Shown: positions 13,324 to 24,441 of the stretch, in pieces
How the letters are laid out: each line of letters opens with the position of its first letter
Position numbering within the stretch: the stretch's first letter is position 1
Assembly: GCA_000729835.1 (NCBI GenBank)
Contig: JFHB01000125.1
Location: 25,596 to 89,595 of the forward strand
DNA from: Atkinsonella hypoxylon
Lineage: Eukaryota > Ascomycota > Sordariomycetes > Hypocreales > Clavicipitaceae
Direction of reading: 5' to 3'
Length of the DNA: 64,000 bases
Made by a program: the position numbers and the translations under genes
The notes under the pieces: model-generated
Seen by the model: the letters and a program-made list of their open reading frames with translations, nothing else
The model's database searches: none
What the model was told of the DNA's origin: nothing

Positions 13324-13352
13324 ACTGCGGACCACAGGCGGTGGTCCGCAGT
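13324..13352. repeat. Perfect 12-bp inverted repeat with 5-nt loop
   Basis: ACTGCGGACCAC at 13324-13335 is exactly complementary to GTGGTCCGCAGT at 13341-13352, with loop AGGCG. It is GC-rich in an otherwise mixed intergenic region. It could form a hairpin in RNA or be a palindromic binding site; function is not shown by the sequence. Confidence 0.85.
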
Positions 13353-14235
13353 GGGCGTTTACAGCTCAGCGACGGCCGAAGGCATCTTGAAGCGACGATA
13401 GTTCCGAAATTGAGTATGTTCTGTTGACTGTTGTTGAAGGGCGACTTCGTTGTCTTGATGTATTTGATAGGTGATGATGAGACGAAGAGGAGAGCAGCGA
13501 AGTGTGAAGGACAGCCGGCAGCCCAAACTTTTCTCTGCTATGGTGGGGCTTGTGCTCATACGCCTGGCAGGCAGGGGTGGGCAGGAGAGAGACACTAGAC
13601 CAGATGTGGTGAAAGATTGATGGTTTGACGGGGACTCACGGGGACTCGAGCGCAGCAACATTACAGTGCAGCGTCACCGCTCTTTGCTATGAGCTCTAGC
13701 GGTAAAGTAAATTTGAAGCTTACGATGCTCAATAGGTAGGTATTGGAAGGCGATTCATGTGACTCCGCACCCTTCTTTTTTTTCCTCGCATCACCTTTGG
13801 ATACCTGAAGGGAAGAGATTTCCGAAGCGGAGTATCCTTTATTTGGCAGATTGCTTGACTTCGCACATGCTACCAAGTCACTGGCACGGCAACATGCTTG
13901 CAGCCTTTTAGCACTGACTGGGCCTGGTGCAACTAATGAACACCTCAGGATGGTGATTAGTAGATTAATCGGGACAAGATAGCCAATCTCAATGCTATTA
14001 GCAGAAACGCACCGGGTCCCAGCTAATTTGTCGATCCCGTCCCTCCCCTCTCTGCCTCACCCTTTCTTCTCCACTTTATTCTTTTTCCTTGGCGGGCGAC
14101 TTGGGGACCATTCTGCACTTTGTGGGCCATTGTCTTGACTTCTTTCAATTTCGTCTCTTGCTCCGGCCTCAAGGCCTGGATATATATTGTGCTTCGAAGT
14201 TAACATAGTGCACAAAAAGACAAGGGCAGTTCATC

Positions 14236-14430
14236 ATGTTCTGGCATCTTGCTCGCGTCAATTTTACATTAGAGGCATACAAGCGTAGCTGTTCTTTGCA
14301 ATCGATATCCTGCAAGGGTTTCAAATCAAATCAACTACAGCGCACCGCACTGATGGTGTCATCTCAAAAAGGTGACGCATTGAACGCTTCTGAAAATGGA
14401 AGTTTACTACAGGCACTGGACTCAACATAA
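14236..14430 (+). CDS. Possible small ORF (64 aa) behind a promoter-like tract
   Basis: This ATG-initiated frame of 64 codons begins about 50 bases after a TATATATT sequence at 14179 and about 140 bases after a pyrimidine-rich tract, an arrangement seen before many fungal genes. The product (start MFWHLARVNF) has no domain or signal that I recognise, and no splice pattern extends it. It could be chance; a non-coding transcript is as likely. Confidence 0.2.
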   Translation: MFWHLARVNFTLEAYKRSCSLQSISCKGFKSNQLQRTALMVSSQKGDALNASENGSLLQALDST

Positions 14431-15703
14431 ATGCATCACGATCTACATTGTAACGTTGGGGATGCATTCTGCTCTGAGTTGTTCTTGCAGCCTGCGGTAG
14501 CGTCGAGTCATATCGCCCTCCCGTCCCGGCATGAGTCATGCCTACCCATTGAAAACCGACAGTTAGTTACAGTTGATACGGCTCCTCTTGCCTGGTGGCA
14601 ATCGGCCAGCTAGGCAGATAAATCCATCTACCTAGTTTGCTGGTCCATGATTGTTGAGTTTTGATTTGGATAAGCAGAAGTGTGTCAACTCCATGGTGCC
14701 TCCGGTGACAAGGGGAAAAAAAATCCAACCAGGTTCTAGCGACGCACGCGTAGTGGTTGCAGTAGCGGCTTAGGGAAAGATTCGGTATGACCTACCTATA
14801 TCTAAGCGGTCTGGTACCATATCCTCATGTAGTAAGTACCACGTCGGCTGTAGGATATGTATGGTCACAAGGCCAGCCTAGAGGTACCTAGAGTCCAACA
14901 GAAAAGCATCAAAGAGAAAAAAACACAATTTCATTTCACCCAGACTTTCGCCAGCTAAGCTGCTGATGTCACATCTCTTGCCTAACCCGCTGTTGTAACA
15001 TTCCCGTTCCGCTAAGGTGGTTTGGTTAGTCTGTTGTCGCTCCCACCACATCGTCAATTTCCTAATTGCTCAAAGCCAAAAGCATTTAACAACAGGACTT
15101 ATGATTAATGCCTCTGGATTTCATGAGAACCCAACATACTTGCAGGATCGTTAACCAAGATCCTGCACCTTACCGACCTTCTCGAGGTTTTGATATAATT
15201 GGTTGACTAGCTGACCGACCGACCGTTCACTTGCTGGACCTGGTACAAAATTGATTACTTGGACTTTCTCAGTGCCGTGGAATCAAGATTGAAGTTACCA
15301 GGCACGTGACGCAAAATCTGTGTTTTCTATCACGGAAGAAAATCAGAATCTCAGTAATGTTGCAGGATTCAATTCATCTTCAGAAGAGAGAAGGGAACAT
15401 GTCCAAAGACATAGTGGAGCGTCTAGTACCTACCCCATGAGTGACAGTGACCGTTGCCGGGCCAACCGTTCCAGCCAAGCAAACGGTGAGTCGAACCCGC
15501 ACCCTACCCATTTCGTTTCCCGTGCATGAATCGTGACAGAGTACTCTAAATTGTGTAACGTTATGCCGTCTTTACATGATTATTATGATTGTAGAGAAAG
15601 CATAACCCAGACAGATCTTACAGAATTGATTTTCTCTCTTATTCATTTATATACACAGTTCTGAATATATTAGCTGTCTACCGCAACGGCACCGCGGGGA
15701 ACC

Positions 15704-18093
15704 ATGGAAGCACCACCCTCCAAGCCTTCGTCACATAATCTCTTCGAGGTCTACCTGCGCCTTCGTCCTCCACCACCAAATGCAGCTCAGGCAAATCGCA
15801 TCCTCAATGTCGAGATGCCTGAGGACGACGACAAATCATATCCATCGCACATTACACTGAATCCACCAACCGACAGGCGGAGAGCTATCGAGAAGTTTGC
15901 TTTCACGCGAGTATTTGAGGAAAATGCCTCCCAGTTAGATGTTTTTCGTGCGACTGAGATTCCATCTCTTGCAGAGGGAGTTCTTGCTCCTCATGGAGGG
16001 GATGGAACAGATGCAGTGGTAGCGACTTTGGGAGTCACAGGCTCAGGAAAGGTAGAACATCATTCTGTTCCAGAACGGAAAGGGCAACTCAACTAAACCA
16101 AACCCATTATAGACACATACAACCCTGGGCTCAAAATCTCAGCGAGGTCTTACGCAGTTGGCACTCGATGTCGTTTTTCGATCCATCGGCTCGAATATGC
16201 TCGACTCTACGTCTCTACCTTCAATCATCGAATTACTTCAGGCATGCGATTCATCAGAGTCGAATTTGTTGACAGCGCCGAACTTCTTAGACTCTACATT
16301 TGCTGAATTTACTAGTCATTCGCGGGCACCTTCACGCGCCGCTACTCCTATGATTGTATGACCGCCTCCCCTATTGCCTCTTATTCCTTTCCATCATTGC
16401 GAGACATTAAAGATGCCTTGAACATGCCCAAATGCTAAAGAAGAATCCAAGGGTGAGCATAGCATCATGTCACCGATACCGAAGCGAAATCTGGCGCGAC
16501 CCTCTGCGCTTCCCCAACTACCCGATATCAGTGATATCAACATTTCATGCGACCAGTCTGCGGAATACGCTGTTGTCATTTCTATGTACGAAGTACATAA
16601 TGATCGCATCTACGATCTTCTCACACCCGCTACAAAGTCAGCCGCTACCAAAGAGTTTCGCCGTCGACCACTGCTGTTCAAATCGACTGAACTCTCACCC
16701 GATCGCAAAGTCGTTGCTGGATTGCGTAAAGTCGTTTGTACCACCTTGAAAGAGGCTGTTATGGTGATGGAAGCTGGACTTCTAGAGCGACGAGTTGCTG
16801 GCACTGGCAGCAACAGCGTGTCCAGCAGAAGCCATGGGTTCTTTTGCTTTGAAGTCAAGAAACGCACGTACAGCCGGCGACCTGGTCCTTGGGGTGGCAG
16901 CAAACTGACAATAGTTGATCTTGCGGGCAGCGAGCGTGCTCGTGACGCGAAGACGCAGGGCGCAACTCTTGTAGAAGCGGGGAAAATCAACGAGAGCTTG
17001 ATGTATCTGGGACAATGCCTCCAAACTCAGAGCGAAGCATCGAGTTCTAGCAGGGTAGGTGGTTTCCCAAGCCTTTACCTGTCACTTCTCTATTGACACT
17101 CAGCAGCCAAATGTTGTTCCTTACCGCCAGTGCAAGCTGACCGAGTTATTGTTTTCCAATTCATCCCCACCTTCATGTTCAGCTGGCAACCCGCATGCGC
17201 CGCGCCGTAGTCCCCAGCGAGGCGTCATTGTTGTCACGGCCGATCCGAGAGGAGACTTCAATGCTACGTCCCAGATTCTGCGCTACAGTGCTCTCGCACG
17301 TGAGGTGACTGTGCCTCGAATTCCATCAATCACTGCTACAATTCTGGCGCAACCGCCTCCAACAGGCAACCCACGTCCAGCGAGCCCTGTGCAGCAGCAT
17401 CCGCGACCATTTGTCCCACCCGGCGCTCCAAGCTCATACCGCAATCAAACTCCTTCATTGAATATGGACGAGCGAGCCACCATGGAGATTGCGGCTCTCG
17501 AGATTGCCAGAATGAGCGACGAGATAGATCAGCTCCGTCTTGAGGTGGATGAGCAACTCGAGGGTCGTATGACGGCTGAGGCTCATCTCTTGAGCATGGA
17601 GGATCGCATGATGGACCTTGAAGCCGTTATTCGCGAGGAATGCGCGGACGAATTCGAGCAGCGGCTCGTGCTGGAGCTGGCTCGCTTCAAGGCTTCACTT
17701 GCGATAGAACAGGAACGCTATGAGGAACACTGGGATCGCAAGGTAGACATTCTAGAGCGCGGTCTGGATGCCAGCATGGATGATAGCGAGGGAGATAAGG
17801 AGAACCTCCTAGCAGAAGACCTCACGCAAGAGGTGGAGCGTCTAAGACGAGAAAATGCTGTTCTCAAGCGGGAGCTTGCCGGTCGCACCCCAAGCAAGCG
17901 CAGGCCACTTGAGGAGAGAGACGACTTCTCGTCCTCAGGTGGTGCCACCACATCGTGTAAATCAGAAGGCGTCGCAAATCTCGGTCGAAAGCTGGAGCGC
18001 ATGCGTGTAAGTACCGATGCCGCAAGGTCATCCATCGTAAACAGCAACGGCAGTCCTAAGAAGATGCGCAAGCTAGCAAGCACCAAGTGCTAA
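15704..18093 (+). CDS. Kinesin motor protein, possibly kinesin-6-like
   Basis: Four exons (15704-16051, 16113-16355, about 16452-17054, 17104-18093) give 727 aa. The motor domain is N-terminal: P-loop GVTGSGKT (about 110-117), YEVHNDRIYDLL (243-254), switch I SSRSH (321-325) and switch II DLAGSER (353-359), then the PYRQCKLTELL segment. All catalytic motifs are intact, so it should be an ATP-driven microtubule motor. The motor carries a long Ser/Ala-rich insertion around residues 160-220, which is typical of kinesin-6 (MKLP/Klp9-type) motors of the spindle midzone. After the motor comes a predicted coiled coil (about 490-600) and a basic tail. The acceptor of the third exon is the least certain: AG at 16450-16451 keeps phase, and another at 16457 would too. 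Kinesin-6 placement is inference. Confidence 0.85.
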
Positions 18094-18984
18094 GAGGAAG
18101 CAAGGGATGAGTCGTTATGATGATATCGCTCTGACAATTAGACTTGGCCAGCCATTTTTCTTGAGGGAATCTGTGCCCCTGGATATTGCACATTTACCAT
18201 GGTTTGGAACTATATCGGGGTCTTTGTTGTATTTGTTGTTAATACCCATTTATTGCTGTTGTCAGAGGTATCCGCTTTTTAGTTGTGATTTATTGGCGTA
18301 TAAACGTCTTGGCTTTTGTTTTCGTCAGAAAGCTCGAACCTACTTATTAGCGCACCTAGGAACCCTAGTTTCTTCAGGTTAGGCAGTGTAGCTCTAGTAC
18401 TGTGGCTCTGCATCAAAGGGTCTTAGCGGATGCTCTAGACAGAAGATAGGCAAGACTTGGTCCCTGTAGAAGTAGAGTTATTGATGAGGCTAGAATCCTT
18501 TCCTTATCGTCATTGTCACTCTTGTGACTCCAACACATAGGCACATGGGAAGTCTGTGTTGCTATGGAAAAGTGCAGATATTGTTACAATTGGAAAGGAG
18601 TTTTGTTAAACGTTGCAGTATATATAAAAATGGTTAGCATTGCAGCAAAAAGCGCTATTATACGCAATGAGTAGTAATAATTAAGTAATCAATAACTTTA
18701 ACGAGAAAAGGGAGAATTAGCTCGCCTGACCTACTAAGCCACCTTTTATAAGGAATAACACATTGGTTAGGTGTCGCACAAAAAGTGCGACGTGGCCACA
18801 CCACACTCTACACGGTCGGGTAGACTGTTGGCCTTTATAAGGGATATATGGTTACACCAGACATCAGTCAATTCTATCAGTCCTTGAACAACAAGTGCGT
18901 TAGTGCATTACCCCTCATCTTGATCTTTCCAACATGGAGCTTGCAAGGAAGTTTTCCCTTTTCTTTTTTTAATGAGCTATCATA
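18094..18984. other. Intergenic region with a short hairpin
   Basis: No gene is visible. The part 18580-18760 is A+T-rich. At 18773-18791 GTCGCAC-AAAAA-GTGCGAC forms a 7-bp hairpin inside a longer imperfect palindrome (GGTGT to ACACC). This could be a terminal fragment of a small transposable element. Confidence 0.4.
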
Positions 18985-19485
18985 CTAGAGGGAGTCATCT
19001 CGCGTCTGTTGATAGTGTGGCAGATATCTGCGGCTCCATCGCATTTGCCCACGTGGATCATCCGTTCTGCCATCGCGGCTTCCTCTGAAGGACGAGCCTT
19101 TGTCTGCGGCCGGAATCTCGACTATCCTCTCCTTACACCATGAAGGGAGCTTTCCGTGGAAGCTACAGCGCCAGGCATTCTTCGTCTCCTCGTTGTTCGA
19201 CACACTGAATGCCATCTCTCATCGACAGAGCCCTTAGCAACACACCTTGAATTCATGTGCATTTCCCGTCTCTCCGGCTAGACGAAAGGTACCTGCCTCC
19301 GAATAAACCGTCCATCGATCCGGCCTACGCCGTAGTTTCATATCGCAAAACCATTCGAGCGTCTCGTAGCTCGGGATCCCTCTCACCGTCAAAACGCACG
19401 GCGTCTGGGTCTGTCTCGCCAGTGCAAGATGCCCGTAGTCATCAGCAATACGCAAGTGCTTAGGAGCGCACTTGAGCGGCTCCAA
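18985..19485 (-). CDS. Doubtful gene or gene fragment, unknown function
   Basis: Two consecutive minus-strand frames (19485-19234 and 19215-18985) lie close together and have ordinary codon composition. The first starts after an in-frame stop with no ATG near its beginning, so if real it is an internal exon or a remnant. I could not find a splice junction that joins the two in phase with good signals. The products show no family I recognise. The region may be a decayed gene. Confidence 0.2.
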
Positions 19486-19588
19486 ACGCTATTCTGCTGC
19501 TGAGTCATTTGCACGAAGCATTTGACGCTCGACTTTTCTCTATACATCCAGACACGATGCAGATCCACATTTTGTCCCATGTGATGTT

Positions 19589-20065
19589 TTGACAGAATAC
19601 CATGACAAGAAAGTAATTCTTTCACAAGGCGTGGACCGCAGGGCTGTACGGCACCACTACGAGATGTGCTGCATCGAGAATATGGCAGCTGAGATGACTC
19701 TGACTGAATTTGCCCTCACACCGGCTGCCAAATCGAGATCCAGTACCTCGTCACCATTAGAGCTCAGACCGAGCGGTCTTAGTGCTCCGCCTGCAGTCGG
19801 CCCTGATATCACTGATAAACCGCCATTGAACCCCGGAGATCCATCGAAACGATCACTTCCGAATGGCTCTGATGGTAGAGAAACCGACCGCCACGACTAC
19901 GAAGCTGACTCGCTATCAGCAAGTGAGTTATCAGTCTCAACTCCTTCTTGGATTGATTGCTATGTGGGCGGTAGTGGTACGAAGGATAAGAGGTTTCGGA
20001 AACAGCGCAAGTTCGTCAGTGGAAGATGTGTCGAAGTCCCCTCCCAGCATAGCAATTCGCTATGA
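19589..20065 (+). CDS. Doubtful ORF of 158 aa, unknown function
   Basis: This is an ATG-started open frame whose product has a Ser/Pro-rich middle (about residues 45-115) and a basic tail. A GTGAGT at 19922 within it could be a donor joining to the overlapping frame that ends at 20114, so the C-terminus is uncertain. No domain, signal peptide or membrane segment is evident. It sits between the doubtful minus-strand frames and the MITE-like element. It may be a lineage-specific protein or a remnant. Confidence 0.25.
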   Translation: MTEYHDKKVILSQGVDRRAVRHHYEMCCIENMAAEMTLTEFALTPAAKSRSSTSSPLELRPSGLSAPPAVGPDITDKPPLNPGDPSKRSLPNGSDGRETDRHDYEADSLSASELSVSTPSWIDCYVGGSGTKDKRFRKQRKFVSGRCVEVPSQHSNSL

Positions 20066-20154
20066 GAGGGACATATTACGCCATCGAATGCGAAGTCGTT
20101 TTTATCTGATGTGAACTGGGAACTGAGCAAAGATAGAAGTCTACAGCTCGACCG

Positions 20155-20672
20155 AGGTTATGGTTATGAACCTGACCTGACCTGACCTAGCTGTAGGTCT
20201 GAGTGGCCTACAACAGCTCTTTAATTGGGGCCCCTAAGCCTAAATTTACTAAAATCTTGTAGTATGTATGAGATAAAACATGAAACATGAAATATGAACA
20301 TAAAAGGCTATAATGTAACTACTTTATAGTTGTTGGGAGGACCAAGGGAACAGTGCGTGTACTAGTGCGTACAGGTTGTTGTGTTACAGATGACTTGATT
20401 GAAGCACCATGGTATTGTGGGACACGGGCCAGCTGTGACTGACCAATCATGCGCTGCCTCCTATTCCAACAATAGTTTTTTTTTCTTAAAAGAGTTCTAG
20501 ATTTTTTACGTTTTGAAAGATGATATAATAGTGTGGGACACTGTAATTCATTAGTATAGGGATACTGTATAAATGAAGTATGATTATCTAATTAAAAAAA
20601 CCCACAACTTGAAGCCACTAGTATCTATAGCTAGGCCAGGTCAGGTCAGGCCGGGTCGGGTTTACAACCTCA
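20155..20672. mobile_element. MITE-like element with terminal inverted repeats
   Basis: The left arm (about 20165-20213) with tandem CCTGA CCTGA CCTGA CCTAGCTG is matched in inverted orientation by the right arm (about 20605-20665) with CAGCT/TAGCTAGG CCAGG TCAGG TCAGG. The imperfect inverted repeat is about 45-60 bp, including a shared AGTGGCCTAC/GAAGCCACT inner part. The interior is A+T-rich and has no coding capacity for a transposase. The tandem ACCTG units at the ends recall hAT-type termini, but I cannot identify a clean target-site duplication. Confidence 0.6.
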
Positions 20673-21045
20673 GGTCATCTACAGACTCCTTTACTATCGA
20701 GGCTATCGCCACCTTCATCAACCATATGAGAATTTTCCTGAGATATGCATCGCATCCCAATTCCTTCCTCCACTCTATAAATAGGTCGGCGAATGAAGTC
20801 CTAAGCATGCAATAGCATGGAATTGCACAGGAGGGTCTGGATCGTCGCAAGGAGTTGTCGGTTGATCTAAAAAAGCTCTTCCGATTGCCTATTAAAGCCT
20901 AGCCTACTCAGATTTCTTGGGCGACTGGACCCACTGTTCCTACCTAGGTACCTACCTCGGTAGTAATGACGCTCTTGAACCGTCTGGTGCCATCAAACAA
21001 CCTGGGTTTAACTGTAACTAATAACCACGAGGCCTTCGTTCTGCC

Positions 21046-22461
21046 ATGCTGGTAGGCCTGGCCCAAACATGGCCACAGACGATAAAAACTTCGTCATCCG
21101 CGACTCGATATATGGATAGCTCGATTGCGAGCAAGAAGCCGCGCCACAGTCAGCCTGCAATAGCCGAATACAACGCAGAAGACATGAGGAAGCGTACAGA
21201 AGAACTCTCTATGGGCGGACCGAATCATCATACTCAGGGCAACTGCGCGAATCTGAACGAAATCGCTACAGCCCCTGTGCGTGATTGTATCCATGATGCC
21301 GTCCGAAGTCATCAACCAGAGACTCAAGGTCAATCGCCGCAAGCATCACAGTTTCAAGCTGAAGATCACAAAAACAGAGGTCATGCATTGAGAGGCCTCA
21401 CTCAGCTTTATACGCTGTCATACCTTGTCTTCTTCTCCATCATGGGCACTCTCGCGCGGCTGGGTCTTACAGCTCTGACGCAATATGTCAACACACCAGT
21501 CTTGTTTACCACGATTTGGGCTAATTTTGGGGGCTGCGTCATCATGGGCTTTCTAGCAGAAAATCAACTGCTCTTCCACGATTGGAGCACCACGACATGC
21601 GATCGAGTCCTTGTGCAAGTGGAGCACGGTTCGGGCTCTGGACATGGTCAGGATGCAGGGTGTCTTGCGGCAGCCCGAAAGGCTCATCTTGCTTGTAAGA
21701 AGATGACACCGCTTTATATAGGACTTGCTACTGGCTTTTGCGGCAGCTTTACAAGCTTCTCGACATTTATACGCGATGCCTTCCTGGCAATGTCAAATGA
21801 CATGGTAGCGCCGGGCTTCGGGGTTGCTGCTGAAAGTAGGAATGGAGGATACTCATTCATGGCGATGGCCGCAGTTGTGATTACCACTGTGACGCTGGCA
21901 CTAGGTGGCTTGATGTTCGGCGCGCATTGCGCAGTTGCTACAGAACGAATCGTTCCCTTGTTTCCATATTCTGTTACACGACAATACATAGACCCCCTTT
22001 TTGTTCTGCTGGGTTGGGGATGCTGGCTGGGGGCAGTATTGATGGCTATCTTCCCACCACATGACAAGTGGAGGGGACAGGCTGTTTTCGCACTTGTTTT
22101 CTCCCCAATAGGCTGTTTGGCTCGATTTTATCTCGCTCTATATGTGAATGGTAAGATGACTACATTTCCATTGGGCACATTTGCTGCAAATGTACTTGGG
22201 ACAGCTGTGCTCGGCATGGCGTGGGATATCGCCCATGTCCAAAGCGGCGGCATCGTGGGGTGCCAGGTGCTGCAAGGTGTGGAAGATGGTTTCTGTGGCT
22301 GCTTGACTACTGTTTCGACCTGGGTTACCGAGTTGAACAGCCTGAGAAGGAAGGCTGCGTATATTTATGGCGCGACGAGCGTCCTCGTGTCTTTTGCTGT
22401 TATGGTCCTCATCATGGGTGGGCTAAGGTGGACGGATGGATGGTCTGCTTTAATGTGTTGA
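21046..22461 (+). CDS. FEX1: Fluoride exporter (FEX/CrcB family), plasma membrane
   Basis: A single exon codes for 471 aa. It holds two fused CrcB-type halves, as in eukaryotic FEX proteins. The first half has NFGG (160-163) and GFCGSFTSFST (230-240). The second has NVLGT (382-386) and GFCGCLTTVST (415-425). The paired Phe/Ser/Thr-rich segments correspond to the fluoride-conducting track of CrcB/FEX channels, and about eight or nine membrane segments are visible. The family exports F- and protects against environmental fluoride. The first 115 residues are hydrophilic and probably cytosolic; an alternative start at residue 23 (21112) would shorten them. No intron is needed. No fluoride riboswitch would be expected in a fungus. 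Confidence 0.92.
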   Translation: MLVGLAQTWPQTIKTSSSATRYMDSSIASKKPRHSQPAIAEYNAEDMRKRTEELSMGGPNHHTQGNCANLNEIATAPVRDCIHDAVRSHQPETQGQSPQASQFQAEDHKNRGHALRGLTQLYTLSYLVFFSIMGTLARLGLTALTQYVNTPVLFTTIWANFGGCVIMGFLAENQLLFHDWSTTTCDRVLVQVEHGSGSGHGQDAGCLAAARKAHLACKKMTPLYIGLATGFCGSFTSFSTFIRDAFLAMSNDMVAPGFGVAAESRNGGYSFMAMAAVVITTVTLALGGLMFGAHCAVATERIVPLFPYSVTRQYIDPLFVLLGWGCWLGAVLMAIFPPHDKWRGQAVFALVFSPIGCLARFYLALYVNGKMTTFPLGTFAANVLGTAVLGMAWDIAHVQSGGIVGCQVLQGVEDGFCGCLTTVSTWVTELNSLRRKAAYIYGATSVLVSFAVMVLIMGGLRWTDGWSALMC

Positions 22462-22778
22462 TATCGCATGAGCATAACTTGGAACAGACAACTAGCCTTC
22501 GGGGTTTCGAGAATACCGCCCCCAAGATAGGTCTTTCTCAATTGGCGGGAAAGTAATTGAAATGATGGAGGTTGAGGATCAAATGCAAAGCTGGATTGGC
22601 GAAAGCCACGAGGCTATAACTCAGCTTGGAGAATTTGCCTTGTCGGAGATTCATCACGTGAATATTTGGATGCTTTCAAAGAGGATGCAGCTGCAATGCT
22701 GAAATCATCTAGATCGTCAACCAAGGCAGTTCGATTTGGTCGTGGAGTCAGGTCGGGATAAGGCTGCCGGTCGACAGC

Positions 22779-23055
22779 CTATTTACAAACTCTTTCTATC
22801 TCAGCATCGCCTTCCCAGTCTGCGCCCATGGCTAGCTCACCAGCCAAGCGGCCGCGGGACGAGTATTGAAGCTCTGGATCATATTGTTCCTTGTTGGTTG
22901 TATTGAGGTCGTCGTCGAGTCGCACTCGTTTCACTGGCGGGGGTTTTGTTGTTGTCGAAGCCGTTGTCGACGAGTTATTCTTTACCAATGTTAGTATACT
23001 TCAGGGTGGATGAGCGCCACTGGAAATTCCTCCACAATGTATCATCATCCAGCAT
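22779..23055 (-). CDS. Putative small two-exon protein (74 aa), unknown function
   Basis: The last exon frame (22933-22779) is rich in Arg/Asp/Glu (VKRVRLDDD then ELQYSSRGRLAGELAMG) and lacks its own ATG. Joining it to 23055-22986 through a 52-nt intron with donor GTAAAG and acceptor CGCCAG gives a 74-residue protein in phase starting MLDDDTLWRNFQWRSS. Both parts look protein-like, but the intron has no good branch site near its 3' end, and a further upstream exon is possible. I do not recognise the family. Confidence 0.35.
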
Positions 23056-24441
23056 ACTGATGCATGAACAATCTGAGGGATCCTAGTTGCATTAAGTCAG
23101 CGAAATGATGTATTGATGGTGGAAGGATAGTGCTGGAAATCTGTTGCCAAAATTGCGTGGACCTCCTTATACCGTGCAACAAACCCCCTAACTCCTGCTG
23201 TAACTAGCACTTATAGCGAGTGCAAGAGCTATTAAGCTACGGTGTATTGTACTATGTCCCTTGAATATAGGATCTTTCTTGTCCTATCTACACACTTTTA
23301 CAATGCCCTTTTGTGACTAATAGTCATTCTAGGCAGAGGTATATTCCCAATACAGTGGCATCTAGCCTGCGGTTTCCTAGTCAAAAACAGCGACAATTCT
23401 GTCAGCTCGAGCTATAATTTTAACGGGCCTAAGTCACCATGGGTGAAAGTTGAGCACGGCCATTCTGTGTTACAGAACTCGATTAACTTGCTGAGATCAG
23501 GAATGCTCACGGGTTTTTCGATCGAAGAACGCTCGGCTCGCGAGAAGCCTGGCGCGCCCAGCCCAACTACATTCGACGCGATATCCCTCTTGGTCTCGGT
23601 ATAGGGGATTTACAATAGACAAGCACCTCTTTCTTAAATAATAGTGTCATCATCCTCGCTCCCCGACCTTGACTCCGACCACTGTGACATTACGCATTTA
23701 TTTATTTATCTTGAAATCAAGAGAACAGAACTTTAGAAGAGGCCCATTTGCCAACAAAAATCGCCCAAGAACAACAATTTTCTCAAGTCACTTCAAATTT
23801 TCTATGTAAAAGTACTAGCTAATTGTTTCCTTATTGCTAATATATGCGTGCTAAAAGATCGTGATCTTAGTAAATCTAAAATCTAGTAGGCCAATTAGAA
23901 GAGTAGATATGCGGCACACAGACCCACAGGATGGTCAAGTCAGGGCTTCAACAAAAGGTCGGTTGAGCTGTTGACTCCTCGATACTTTGCTCAAAGGGTA
24001 ATCAAATCTAGAGTGCTGCGCTGCTAACTCATGGATAAAAATATGATACAGATCAAATGCCCTTGACTCTGGAGGATAGCTTGTGATGTAGGTGTGGTCA
24101 GAAATTAGGGTGAATGGCATTGAAGCATAAGTAATCCCCGACGCATAATTATTTATGGAGACGATGGCTTCTGCGACATGAGACCCCACGATTGCTTGAC
24201 CATGATGCAAAGATGCTCTGTCTTCTTTTCTTTTTTGGGGCGGATTACACCAATAGCCTAGGTCTATCCCTTTGACCGGTCGTGATTCTGTTCATTTAGC
24301 ACCCTGGTTAATGGAAGAAAGCGGGTTAGACTACTGCATGGCAGCACAAACACGAAACGAGGGAGAGGAAGACGTCTCGTTCTGGAAAGCGGGAAAGGAA
24401 AGGGAGGAGTGAATCAAGCAGAAACTGGTTGAACAAAAAGC
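23056..24441. other. Intergenic region, no supported gene
   Basis: About 1.4 kb with mixed composition and an A+T-rich part near 23690-23890. The minus-strand open frame at 24210-23935 has no ATG at its beginning and no recognisable features. I see nothing else. Confidence 0.45.

Larger units (their letters stand above)
12854..15703. other. Long intergenic region between divergent genes
   Basis: About 2.85 kb separate the minus-strand acidic protein gene from the plus-strand kinesin gene. It holds a perfect hairpin at 13324-13352 (own entry) and a C/T-rich promoter-like tract at 14035-14095 followed by TATATATT at 14179. Small unsupported frames occur at 13359-13876 (minus) and 14236-14430 (plus). 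I see no protein domain in it. Confidence 0.5.

Noticed and set aside
15440..15510. Possible tRNA because of a GTCGAACCCGC stretch
   Set aside because: The T-arm-like string is not accompanied by acceptor, D and anticodon stems on either strand.
23935..24210. 91-codon minus-strand frame
   Set aside because: It has no ATG at its beginning, no domain and no splice signals tying it to a neighbour.
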